This document shows, one piece after another, positions 52,801 to 60,080 of a DNA stretch of 64,000 nt. The stretch is taken from contig NZ_JALAZE010000010.1 in assembly GCF_022809095.1 (NCBI RefSeq), forward strand, positions 1-64,000, written 5' to 3'. Position 1 is the first letter of the stretch. Every line of letters begins with the position of its first letter. The translations under genes were made by a program, and so were the position numbers. The notes beneath the pieces are model-generated. The model was not told the origin of the DNA. It saw only the letters and a program-made list of their open reading frames with translations, and ran no database searches. Source of the DNA: Bacillus kexueae (GTDB lineage Bacteria; Bacillota; Bacilli; Bacillales; Aeribacillaceae).

Positions 52801-54617
52801 CCGGTAAGTGGAGAAAGATCCGCTACTTCATTTCCATCTAGATCTAAAACCCTTAAATTGGTTAAACCCTGTAGCGCATCTACATTAGCAATTTGATTAT
52901 CCCATAAGACTAAGTACTCTAATCCAGTTAGATTTTCTAAAGGCTTTAGGTCTTGAATTTGATTCTGACTTAAGAATAAGTCTCTGATATTTGTTAGTCC
53001 TGATAACGCATCAATTTCAAAAAGATGATTTGAGCTTAAATCTAAGAAAGTTAGGTTTACTAGATTACTTAATGGGGTAATATCCTTTATATCATTGCCC
53101 CATAGAGCAAGTGATTCTAGCAATGATAATGATTGAAGAGGAGAAAGGTCTTCAATTTGATTAAAACTTAAATCTAAATCTTTCAAATTAACAGCCTTTT
53201 CAAGACCTGTTAAATCAGAAATGTTCATATCCTGTGCGTACAAATAAGTAAGCTTCTCAAGGTCACTTACATAAATCTCACGGTCGATTGCTAGATGATC
53301 TTTAATTGCTAATTCTAAATTCGCATCCGGGAAATGCACAACTTCTCCGCTCGGACTTTGAGTTGTTTTGAACGAAATGCTCGTTTCAGATTTAACAGAA
53401 AGGTCATCATTTATTGCTTGAATCTCAACCTCATAGTTTGTTGAAGGCGTTAACCCTGAAAGAACAAACAATTCTGCTGATTGGACAATATCATCCCACT
53501 CTTGTCCATTCACAAGGAACTTAAATGGTGGTTGATCATATGAATTTGTGTAAACAAATAACTCTACGGCTTCATTTGAGAGTTGATAAATGTCCACAAA
53601 AATTTCATCTTCAGTGAATTCATCATGAATAGCTCCGATGGTATGTAAATCATAGGAGTCTACCGCAAGCAACTCTCCAAATTCATTAAGTGCCTCTACT
53701 GTAACAAAGTAATATGTAGAAGGCTCAAGATTCGTTAATTCATACCTATAGTGATTCGTTGTATCTAAAAATTCACCATCTACATAGATTGCAAACTCTA
53801 CTGGAGTTTCTTCTCCTTCGTATTCCCACATTATCGCAGTAGTTGTATCACCAATATACTCTTCCATTACCCATAAAGCGTCATAGCTATCAGACGGTGG
53901 ATTCTCTTGATTTTCAACTTCTTCAGTTACGGTATACAACGTCTCTTGATATAACTCGTTACCAACTTGATCCACTACTTTAAAAGTGATGTCATATTGC
54001 GTCCCAGGTGTAAGGCCTTCAATAAGATACTGAAAGACATCTGAATCCAATTGCGCATAAAGGTCACCATTTACATACAACTCATAATAAATGGTATCAA
54101 CCGAATTAAATTCATACCATGCAACTTCTACAACCTCTTCAGTCGTAAATACAATAGTTGCTCCGCTGTAATTTTCATAAGAAAGATCTTCTTGTGACTG
54201 CTCTGAAGAAGTATTTTCATTAAAGCTAGTAGTCGTAATATCCTTAACCCCAATTGTTGTTGCTTGTTCGTTATACCAGCCAATGACTTCATATGTATAT
54301 GCTGTATTCGGTTCAATGTTTGAATCTGTATAAGAATATGTTGCAGAATAATAGCTTCCTTCATCATTTATTTCAGAAATAATTTCTGGTTGTACTTCAA
54401 ATATTTCGCCGTTTCTATTTACTTCAAACCGTTCAAACGGTGGATAACCGAATGACTCGAAGTTCCAAGTTAGCACAACTTCTTGACCAACTTGCTCTAA
54501 ATCATATAGCTCATAATACATGGAGGCTTGAACTGATTTTGCTCCACTAATAGGGCTTAAAAACGTTAGTAACATTGTCAATATTACTGTAATATTAAGC
54601 CATTTAACCCTATTCAT
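46866..54617 (-). CDS. Giant LRR/FN3 cell-wall-anchored surface protein, 2583 aa
   Basis: A signal peptide (residues 1-31) leads to fibronectin-III-like domains (about 35-420). Three internalin-like leucine-rich repeat blocks follow (about 425-665, 755-930, 1125-1300; units like LTNLRVLDLDGNEVADLSPL), each starting with a [FV]xDxxLExAI cap and each followed by an FN3-like domain. Then come carboxypeptidase-regulatory-like folds (about 1495-1760), a DUF11-like domain (about 1760-1870), Ig-like domains to about 2250, a Ser/Glu/Gln-rich wall-spanning linker (about 2290-2370) and a ZU5-like domain (about 2420-2525). The end is a sorting signal LPNTA, a hydrophobic stretch and RRKEA. It should be sortase-anchored and act in adhesion or matrix building. 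AAAGGAG lies before ATG 54617, with TATAAT on the minus strand at 54655-54660. No frameshift was seen over 7.7 kb. Confidence 0.93.
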   Translation of the reverse strand: MNRVKWLNITVILTMLLTFLSPISGAKSVQASMYYELYDLEQVGQEVVLTWNFESFGYPPFERFEVNRNGEIFEVQPEIISEINDEGSYYSATYSYTDSNIEPNTAYTYEVIGWYNEQATTIGVKDITTTSFNENTSSEQSQEDLSYENYSGATIVFTTEEVVEVAWYEFNSVDTIYYELYVNGDLYAQLDSDVFQYLIEGLTPGTQYDITFKVVDQVGNELYQETLYTVTEEVENQENPPSDSYDALWVMEEYIGDTTTAIMWEYEGEETPVEFAIYVDGEFLDTTNHYRYELTNLEPSTYYFVTVEALNEFGELLAVDSYDLHTIGAIHDEFTEDEIFVDIYQLSNEAVELFVYTNSYDQPPFKFLVNGQEWDDIVQSAELFVLSGLTPSTNYEVEIQAINDDLSVKSETSISFKTTQSPSGEVVHFPDANLELAIKDHLAIDREIYVSDLEKLTYLYAQDMNISDLTGLEKAVNLKDLDLSFNQIEDLSPLQSLSLLESLALWGNDIKDITPLSNLVNLTFLDLSSNHLFEIDALSGLTNIRDLFLSQNQIQDLKPLENLTGLEYLVLWDNQIANVDALQGLTNLRVLDLDGNEVADLSPLTGLSNLQSLLLSGTLVQDIEPLMSLQNLQALYLNNTMLNEGAFEYIQQLTDKGVYVEFNGFVSEASLEVVEALDESITLEWSTSVPVDEIDRVEVYEGLNHLTTLSPTQYTYTFEGVESNNSYEFAVAIIDIFGNAYWAGANWTTVQEEFVQFTDANLEYAIREELNIFNRDLTTEDLKGLNYLNAQGYGIEDLTGLEHAVNLQDLDLSNNNIVDITPIAGLTSLTWLSLWNNQIQDLKPLENLKNLVYLDLDENRFEDISVLENLSNLEILWLSGNEIYDLQVLMSLSNLTDLYVWDIPLSEETSQLIEQLIEKGIYVEYNGFDSIETYMGIVDVTEESVTFEWMTTVPEQDIERIELYVNNEKQGEINIDEFIYTLEKLQPNTKYEIGILIVEKDGNAHWGSIEVNTNPTLENVADVRLVLEHENGDSIVSTGFSIEGLNETNQHIYKYGFVDEFGDFYDESGSDINNVLKLPYGQYEVIVYNPFAGEDLLLEIDIVENVDYVSEPIVITIPAVEQVGEVVEFADEKLEEVIRNSLWIHDRDLTTEDMKQLKVLYASDQGIQNLSGLEYAVNLEELFVSHNSIKDITPIAGLTSLKSLTLWENEIESIEQLMDLTNLTYLDLESNRIRDISVLGNLTGLEVLWLSYNDIENLEVVGSLPNLSELYLWGVELSEASHEIVRQLEGNGVYVEYEGFEVEEAYLSVLDVTEHSIQVEWYTSLPTDEIKEIEFYLNGEKVGTGNASELTFTYQDLEPDTEYELEAAVIDVHGNQYWAYNFAKTERPQEELVKVQFQAVNGEHNTLRGFEFSVTGTDERNEDWYMFGYTNDQGLFRGWYSPSTTFELPVGSYEVIVHGQNQYEDTIFEINLDKDQDYVANPIIIQVEETEKITTPLTIKVQNEKGNPITSVEYISLYSPIVQETFGYQNGFKHLWQVTNDNGEYEFEEVVVADEWNLYINAPGYKIFEDQISFNAEENEITVTMETGALIIGSVTTEDNLNVEGANYFVYGNQSYSYGYISGGELHVGGLYEEDLTLEVSMPGYKPYVTTISADAFGDGVTSVGTIELEREKYVHGYVTKDGNPQSNVYVYLYTDNNTWSSYWARTDANGYFKIRNVQNGTYTLKTEGYNLPSSTLESVAPSDELLNIILEQKGSSSFEGDGNSFATSSQTAVPGKQLEYSFKYQNNGTVQAEDVEVSFNFPAGVSIIEESALLNGQKATVKDGKVIIPNVEAGAKGKITFKAQISDTYNQETIVASATIKANGEEKTYSAPTNVLFVTLQAPATTAKADVKVYGTAKAGSTVKVFDGEKLLAETKVNGRWWYADVTLPVQSGQESSHDLVAKVVSGSETVVSQPVTISYEPSIPTLTDVTVTAGWNGDVKLNPYTGLATFAIVEYTPIDVKVAFDQGIDEGAVYFLGEKYELTKEGEEYIAQIPGTWSSYGEQLMEIGFVKDGHEVRLPLMEVIVLIDPSGYVFEGSMDNRLEGVTAVVEEYQQDGRWKQWNADFYGQVNPQITDEEGRYGWDVIQGDWRVVFSKDGYETYISRTVTVPPAETQLNVPLVRTSNPSVYAITPADGMKDTSLHPTVKVEFDRLMNVEHLQNGIRVVKASDGSVVSGNLSFEEIFKGYQETPGKPGYFEEDPTKELAKVVKWTASEALEPNTEYQIVVDATLEDYDGKVLGENVQSFFTTMEQQEKTEDNDGGSEQSSEDQGTDQSSTEEETSKDQDNQQSSESKQPVSEDQKDSPTSEDEKEANQTNKTSSSVEDGGSKGSSSTKEIYSSSDFMQIEAIAVTSTKKQAKVSSEQLKELKEKNGTIVIYSKGIELKVPANIFENTSVDVEISIEKLEDIKEALSPVYDFTIYQGKQKISQFSQPVTLVFDVDTERVNNPDNVKVYYWNEDKKVWEVIGGTYKDGKVTAETDHFSIYTVFESTQSELTSTTIEPSHVEGALPNTATSNYNWLLVGVLLMVTGAVLFFLQRRKEA

Positions 54618-55106
54618 TACTTTTTCTCCTTTCTATAACATTATTACCACAAATATTATACATAATTTCTAGTAAGTTGGTATTACTCTTGTTAAAAATT
54701 CACAAATTCTTTTCACAATTTTTAAATTGGCTAAAGGAATTAATTAAGTGAATTCACATCCATTTATCTATTCGTTTATTTGAACACTATTAAAATTAAC
54801 AAAATAGTCCAATGGTCTAGTTTTATTTTACCAATATAATACGATACTCCCCCTAAATTCATCTTACTTTCCCTTCAAGCAACCATTCCAATTACATTAA
54901 AAATTACAGGTTAATGGTTAAAAATGAACATGATTACCTCATTTTATTATGTAATAGGAGAAAAGGTTGAGAGACTAAATTATAATAAAATAATAATTAA
55001 ATTTTACTATTTATTCCATAAGTTCCATATGTTACACTCTACCCTGTAAAAACCATTTATTGGTTTTTCAAAACCCAATCAAAACCGTATAAGGGAGGAA
55101 TTTACT
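54618..55106. other. AT-rich divergent intergenic region
   Basis: 489 bp between the giant surface protein gene and the secreted-protein gene. On the minus strand TATAAT at 54655-54660 can serve the giant gene, without a strong -35. On the plus side the DNA is very AT-rich, with a short palindrome (AAACCATTTATTGGTTT, 55050-55066) about 40 bp before the next start. No gene, riboswitch or repeat is recognised. Confidence 0.5.
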
Positions 55107-55505
55107 ATGAAAAAGAAATTAATCACATTAGCAGTAGGAGCCGCAGTTATGGCTTCATCATTTAACGTTTATGCTAGCACAAGTTGGAAAAGCTATAGCA
55201 CTACGGTTGGAAAGTATAACGGAAGTGGTTATACTGGGTATGATCACGTAAAGTCTTCTAGTGGAGCAAATGGTCAAGTCAAGTCATCATCTGTAGGTGG
55301 AGATTATGTAGTAGATGTTAGAATGCAAGATGCACAGGGCAACTCTGGAGATTGGGCTAGAAATTTAGGAGACAATGAAACACTTACACTTGACGGACAT
55401 AAAAATCACATAAAAGGCGATAGCATGAGACTCCACTTCTCAAATGATTGGAATACACCTGTAAATGTTCAAGTAAGTGGAACATGGAGAAGTGACATAA
55501 ATTAA
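55107..55505 (+). CDS. Small secreted protein, 132 aa, next to an ABC transporter
   Basis: A clear signal peptide (MKKKLITLAVGAAVMASSFNVYA, split after a lysine triplet) leaves a mature protein of about 109 residues without cysteine. It is rich in G, S, D, N and aromatic residues (TSWKSYSTTVGKYNGSGYTGYD, continuing with VKSSSGANGQVKSSS) and looks all-beta. It recalls the small exported products (DUF2712-like) encoded beside ABC transporter genes, as in the yybNMLKJ locus of Bacillus subtilis, and more distantly lactococcin-972-type bacteriocins. Neither is proven. RBS AAGGGAGG precedes ATG 55107. A terminator separates it from the three transporter genes that follow. Confidence 0.75.
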   Translation: MKKKLITLAVGAAVMASSFNVYASTSWKSYSTTVGKYNGSGYTGYDHVKSSSGANGQVKSSSVGGDYVVDVRMQDAQGNSGDWARNLGDNETLTLDGHKNHIKGDSMRLHFSNDWNTPVNVQVSGTWRSDIN

Positions 55506-55516
55506 TATTAATAAGT

Positions 55517-55556
55517 GCCTTGTAACATAAATTTATTGTTACAAGGCTCTTTAATT
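55517..55556 (+). terminator. Terminator (or attenuator) between the secreted-protein gene and its transporter
   Basis: An 11-bp stem GCCTTGTAACA / TGTTACAAGGC, a 9-nt loop, then TCTTTAATT. Partial read-through would give more secreted protein than transporter. Confidence 0.8.
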
Positions 55557-55582
55557 AAAGCGATAAGGATGTGACCGAGCAC

Positions 55583-56347
55583 ATGACAAATCTATTAAAA
55601 CTAGAGTTTCAAAAATTAAAATATCCTTATTTAATTAGTTTAATGATCGCCATTCTTTATAGCGGGCTCATTATTATTCCTTTTCAATCCGGCTACCTCT
55701 ATTCATACAATATTGAGGTTTGGGAGGAATCAGGGGAATTGTTTACGATGCTTTTTCCTTTGTTCGCTGTCGTCCCTACTTGCTGGTTAATGTATTATGA
55801 GCGAAAGAATGGCTTCTTAAACTACACGGTAACGAGAGTTTCAAAGAAGAAGTATGTTATGACTAAATGGCTCGTTTCCTCTTTAGGTGGGTCATTGATT
55901 GTTTTTATCGTATCTATCACGGGATTAATTTTATGTCTATATGTTATACCAGATGTAACACCACAAGGTACGGACCATGCTCTTAATAAGTTTGCAGGTG
56001 ATTATTTTGTTCATCACCCATTGCTGTATGGACTGATTCTCAGTTTATGGAGAATGGTTATTGCCTTTTTTATCGCCACATTGGGATTTGTTCTTTCACT
56101 ATATATCAATAACATTTTTATCGTGTTAACAGGGCCTTTTGTGTATTCCATTGTAGAAAATTTCATTCTTGCTATTTTAGGTGTTCCTTATTTTCGATTA
56201 GTTACATCTTTTGATCCTAGTTCTTTACAGGCAAGTGCCATTACCGTTCAGCGCTTACTTGTTGGACCGCTTCTTTTAGTTCTTTTTATTAGCGGGCTTT
56301 TTTGGTATTTTCATTTCTTCAAAAAAGAAACTATATTCAGTAGATAG
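55583..56347 (+). CDS. ABC-transporter-type membrane protein (DUF2705-like), 254 aa
   Basis: Six hydrophobic segments in the pattern of ABC-2 permeases: PYLISLMIAILYSGLIIIPF, FAVVPTCWLMYYERKNGFLNYTVTRVSKKKYVMTKW (split by turns), and further helices ending LLLVLFISGLFWYF. The cytoplasmic loop NYTVTRVSKKKYVMTKWL is the sort of coupling region seen in DUF2705 and bacitracin-type permeases. The start is uncertain: the frame opens with a GTG at 55571, but the ATG at 55583 gives the more natural N-terminus. First of three genes with the large permease and the ATPase. Confidence 0.75.
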   Translation: MTNLLKLEFQKLKYPYLISLMIAILYSGLIIIPFQSGYLYSYNIEVWEESGELFTMLFPLFAVVPTCWLMYYERKNGFLNYTVTRVSKKKYVMTKWLVSSLGGSLIVFIVSITGLILCLYVIPDVTPQGTDHALNKFAGDYFVHHPLLYGLILSLWRMVIAFFIATLGFVLSLYINNIFIVLTGPFVYSIVENFILAILGVPYFRLVTSFDPSSLQASAITVQRLLVGPLLLVLFISGLFWYFHFFKKETIFSR

Positions 56348-56381
56348 TATTTTCGTTACATAAAGGAGTATTTTTCGACCA

Positions 56382-57941
56382 ATGACGAGCTTAATTAAGA
56401 ACAATATCCACCATTTTTTCTCAAAAGGAATTTGGATTGTCCTACTCACCTTTTCGGTTTACGCAGTTTACTTAAAGGGGATAGCCATTCAATTTAACCT
56501 ATCATTCTTTGAATTTTCGATTCTCGCGTTAACCGACCATTATTATATTTTATACTTTTTCATCCTTAGTTTCCTTTATTTTCTATATAAATTTGCTGAA
56601 AGCAATAAAAAAATAGAAGATATGATTTTAATGAGATCTAAAAGGTTTGTGACGTATTTTCTAACACAAGTCCTATCATTACTTATCATTTCTTCTTTAT
56701 TTGTTTTTCTACATGTCATGATTTCAATTGTCATTGGGATTGGTCTAAGATTTGAGAACGTATTTACAACCGTACCAGTCGATATAAATACGTTAATCAC
56801 CAGCGAGTTTGAGCGTTTTTTTTCGACTCCTCTCGTTTCGCTGTTTTTTATCTATTTACATATGGTATTGGGGCTTACTTTATTAGGAACTCTTTTTATT
56901 TTTCTAAGACAGTTTCTACACCCAAAGGTAGTCATTGCATGCATTATTGTTTCGTACATTCTCATGTTATTGAGCATTCGGTCTGAAGTAGATTCAATCG
57001 TCCCCTTTCTATTTTTAAATAATTACATCGTCCTTCACCATGCTTTCGTAACATTAGGGGAAAACTACTATTTATTATTCATTGCTGAGCTTTTATTGAT
57101 GGTATGCATGGTAATGGTTATAAAAAGATATTGGAATAAGACACTGACCATATCACTCTCGATTCCAATACTAGACAAATGGAATTTAAGCATGCTGCTT
57201 TCAAAAAATCATTTAGTCGTTATGGTCGTTTTCGTTACAATCCATGTCCTATCCATCATTTTAAGGATTGGAGATTTGACTTATTTCGACTTGTTAACCA
57301 TTCAATTTTACGGACATGGCACTGGGAATTTCCATCTCATATACTTTTTGAGCTTAGTAGTTTACAACGGGATTCCGCTCTATTTGTTGAGCTATTTCCT
57401 CGAGAAAGAAAGTGCTGATAGAAGTTCTTTCATAACGATTCGATTGAAGCATAAAAAGGAATGGCTGTTCTCTATTTTACGATCAGCTTCCATATTTATT
57501 TTCGCGTATATCATTTTAACCATCTCTATTTCATCCTTGATATCTTTTCTATTCAGGTTACCTTTTCAAGGATATGAATATATGACTCCTGTTTTTGAAG
57601 AGTTACATGTTAACGGTGTAAAACCTCTAAACTTAATTGGCATCATTGTCAGCAGTAAGTTTGCAGAGCTTGTTTTCAGTTTTCTTTTCGTCTTCTTCCT
57701 TTTTTGTTTAACGAGAACGGCCACTACTGGCTTTATTCTATTAATGGCATCCTATATGTTCTGTATTTTTGATACGCCCATTGTCAACTACTTGCCAACA
57801 GGGATGTCATCGTTACTTAGGATGAAAGAAACCGTAGGAAGCGGAGGCATCTCTTTTTTCACAACGATCAGTATTCTATCAATGGCAACAATTGGGTTGT
57901 ACATCATGATTCGAAAATGGTTCTTCCAAAGAATTTTCTAA
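56382..57941 (+). CDS. Large membrane protein of the ABC cassette, 519 aa
   Basis: About twelve hydrophobic segments, seemingly two tandem six-helix halves (residues 1-260 and 265-519). Each half starts with an amphipathic lead (IKNNIHHFFSKGIWIVLL and LLSKNHLVVMVVF), suggesting a fused duplication of the 250-residue permease. The loop SADRSSFITIRLKHKKEW parallels the NYTVTRVSKKKY loop of the preceding protein. No enzymatic motif is visible. It lies 35 bp after the smaller permease and 17 bp before the ATPase gene. A family name cannot be given from reading alone. Confidence 0.72.
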   Translation: MTSLIKNNIHHFFSKGIWIVLLTFSVYAVYLKGIAIQFNLSFFEFSILALTDHYYILYFFILSFLYFLYKFAESNKKIEDMILMRSKRFVTYFLTQVLSLLIISSLFVFLHVMISIVIGIGLRFENVFTTVPVDINTLITSEFERFFSTPLVSLFFIYLHMVLGLTLLGTLFIFLRQFLHPKVVIACIIVSYILMLLSIRSEVDSIVPFLFLNNYIVLHHAFVTLGENYYLLFIAELLLMVCMVMVIKRYWNKTLTISLSIPILDKWNLSMLLSKNHLVVMVVFVTIHVLSIILRIGDLTYFDLLTIQFYGHGTGNFHLIYFLSLVVYNGIPLYLLSYFLEKESADRSSFITIRLKHKKEWLFSILRSASIFIFAYIILTISISSLISFLFRLPFQGYEYMTPVFEELHVNGVKPLNLIGIIVSSKFAELVFSFLFVFFLFCLTRTATTGFILLMASYMFCIFDTPIVNYLPTGMSSLLRMKETVGSGGISFFTTISILSMATIGLYIMIRKWFFQRIF

Positions 57942-57958
57942 TATAGAAGGTGAGCGTA

Positions 57959-58630
57959 ATGAACGATATCATTCAAGTATGTAATGTAGGGAAAAACTTT
58001 AAAGGGAAAACAATTTTAAAAGATGTAAACTTAACGATCGAGAAGGGAAAAACAATCGGAATCATCGGCTCAAATGGGAGCGGCAAATCCGTCTTGTTCA
58101 AACTGATAGCTGGATTTATGACACCTGATACGGGGGAAATTTATGTACGAGGTCAAAAACTAGGACAAGACATCGACTTCCCTCCTAATACCGGTGCACT
58201 GATTAATGAACCAGGCTTTCTCGAACTATATAGCGGATTTAAAAACCTACAATTTCTAGCAAAAATCAACGATAAAATTAATGATGCAAAAATAAGGGAG
58301 ACTTTACAATCAGTAGGGTTAAACCCCGACGATAACTCCAGGGTTGGCGTCTATTCCATGGGGATGAAAAAAAAGCTCGGAATCGCACAAGCCATTATGG
58401 AAGACCAAGATATTATTATTTTAGACGAACCATTCAATGCCTTAGATTTTAAAACTTACAAAGATATTAAAGAAATCATTAAGGAGCAGCAAAATAAGGG
58501 AAATACCATTTTATTAACGAGCCACAACCAAGCTGACATCGAAGAGTTATGTGATGAAACATATATTATTTTAGAAAACGAGGTCGTTCCCTTAACCGAA
58601 GAAATCAAAGAAGAATATTTACAAAGATAA
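57959..58630 (+). CDS. ABC transporter ATP-binding protein
   Basis: A 223-residue ATPase with Walker A GSNGSGKSVLFKLI (about residue 38; the second S replaces the usual T after GK, which is allowed), Q-loop region LINEPGF, signature YSMGMKKKLGIAQAIM (an SMGMK variant typical of small export ATPases), Walker B IIILDEPFNALD and the switch H in LLTSHNQADIEEL. GAAGGTGA lies 5 nt before ATG 57959. It completes a three-gene exporter cassette beside the small secreted protein. The LINEPGFLELYSGFKNL stretch is like the bacitracin/lantibiotic-immunity-type ATPases. Confidence 0.93.
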   Translation: MNDIIQVCNVGKNFKGKTILKDVNLTIEKGKTIGIIGSNGSGKSVLFKLIAGFMTPDTGEIYVRGQKLGQDIDFPPNTGALINEPGFLELYSGFKNLQFLAKINDKINDAKIRETLQSVGLNPDDNSRVGVYSMGMKKKLGIAQAIMEDQDIIILDEPFNALDFKTYKDIKEIIKEQQNKGNTILLTSHNQADIEELCDETYIILENEVVPLTEEIKEEYLQR

Positions 58631-58650
58631 AACATAAACCAAGAAAAGCG

Positions 58651-58818
58651 CAAAGCGCAAGTCCTTAGGAGAAGGGCGCTGGAGGACCTGCGAGGAGGCT
58701 TCCGTCGCCACAGCAGGGCCGAAGCGACCCGAGCTGATGGCGCTTGGAGCTAGACACCCCAAAAAACTGTAAAGAGAATACGTTAACACTTTATTGAACT
58801 TAAACTTTCTGTAACAAC
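58651..58818 (+). repeat. Family B repeat, copy 4
   Basis: The full-length form: AAGCGCAAGTCCTTAGG at the left, the GC-rich core, GGCGCTTGGAGCTAGACA and the AT-rich tail. Located between the ABC cassette and the convergent glycerate kinase gene. Confidence 0.92.
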
Positions 58819-58823
58819 AAAGG

Positions 58824-58856
58824 AAAGCCACCTCTCCAATCTAAAGAGGTGGCTTT
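58824..58856 (-). terminator. Terminator of the glycerate kinase gene
   Basis: A 12-bp stem AAAGCCACCTCT / AGAGGTGGCTTT with a 9-nt loop, T-rich on both sides, 19 bp after the stop at 58876. It may work in both directions. Confidence 0.82.
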
Positions 58857-58875
58857 TAGTAATTGTGTCACTTTC

Positions 58876-60021
58876 CTACTTGATCACTTTTGAAAAGGCT
58901 TGCCCCCAAATCATTAATCGTTCAGCAGCCTTTTCTAGCAACTCTTCACCCCTATTCATCGCCGTTGTTACATCCATTGGCCCATCTACAATAGGGACAA
59001 TGATAGGTATTCCATGCTGTTTAAACAGTTGCATGTCCCCTTCAAATTTTCCTGTAAATGCACAGACTGGTATATCAAACTCTTTTGCAATCTTAGCGAT
59101 TCCAATTGGGACTTTTCCGTACAGCGATTGTTTGTCCATTTTGCCTTCACCGGTCATCACGATTTGAGCGGTCCGTATTTGTTCTTTTAAGTTAGAAAGC
59201 TCACTAATTAAGCTAAAACCACTTTGTAATCTAGCATTTAGAAAGGATAAAAGAGAGAAGCCGATCCCCCCCGCCGCTCCCGCACCATGTGCTTGGCGGT
59301 AATCTTTTTGAACGGTCTCGACAACCACATTAGCAAAATGATTCATTCCAGATTCGAAGACATCCATTTCATCTTCACGGACCCCTTTTTGTGCACCGAA
59401 AACGTTTACTGCTCCTTCTTCTCCTAATAACGGATTCATCACATCGGATGCGATGACAACTTCTGTTTGCAAAAGTCGTATATCAAGTTCGTCTGTATCA
59501 ATTCTGTCGATTTCTCCAAGTCTTCCACCGCCCATTATTATTTCCTCTTCATGTTGATTGAAAAACTTGACACCGAGTGCTTGCAACAGACCTGTACCCG
59601 CATCGACGGTTGCACTACCTCCAAGTCCGATTATGATCTTTTTGGCTCCCAAATCTAAAGCTCTCTTCACTAGTTGCCCTGTGCCATATGTAGAGGCTTG
59701 ATCAGGATTTAGCTCTTCCTTCTTTAATAAAGGAAGACCAGAGGCTGCGGCCACTTCAATGACGGCGGTTCTTTCTTCCTCAACCCACCCAAAAGAAGCT
59801 TGAATAGGTCTACCAAGTGGATCGTTGACATTCTCATAAATCTCCTTCCCACCGGTAATGGCTAATATCGCTTCAACTGTTCCTTCTCCACCATCTGCCA
59901 TCGGGATACAGATGGTTTCACAATCCGAAAGAACGCTTTTGATACCACGCTCAATCGCTAACGCTGCCTTTGTACTTGAAACCGATCCTTTAAATGAGTC
60001 AGGTGCAATTATAATTTTCAC
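58876..60021 (-). CDS. Glycerate kinase (GlxK/GarK family)
   Basis: Phosphorylates D-glycerate to 2- or 3-phosphoglycerate. The 381 residues begin MKIIIAPDSFKGSVSSTKAA, a hallmark of the family, followed by IPMADGGEGTVEA, ASTYGTGQLVKRAL, IIIGLGGSATVDAGTGLLQALG (split by a turn) and the C-terminal TGEGKMDKQSLYGKVPIG with the substrate-binding lysines. It follows the GntP permease gene by 59 bp, a common pairing for uptake and use of glycerate. It ends at a strong stem-loop. Confidence 0.95.
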   Translation of the reverse strand: MKIIIAPDSFKGSVSSTKAALAIERGIKSVLSDCETICIPMADGGEGTVEAILAITGGKEIYENVNDPLGRPIQASFGWVEEERTAVIEVAAASGLPLLKKEELNPDQASTYGTGQLVKRALDLGAKKIIIGLGGSATVDAGTGLLQALGVKFFNQHEEEIIMGGGRLGEIDRIDTDELDIRLLQTEVVIASDVMNPLLGEEGAVNVFGAQKGVREDEMDVFESGMNHFANVVVETVQKDYRQAHGAGAAGGIGFSLLSFLNARLQSGFSLISELSNLKEQIRTAQIVMTGEGKMDKQSLYGKVPIGIAKIAKEFDIPVCAFTGKFEGDMQLFKQHGIPIIVPIVDGPMDVTTAMNRGEELLEKAAERLMIWGQAFSKVIK

Positions 60022-60080
60022 TCACAATCCTCGCTTTCTAACCAGTTAAACGCCTAAATCATTTTTCAATATCCATTTTA

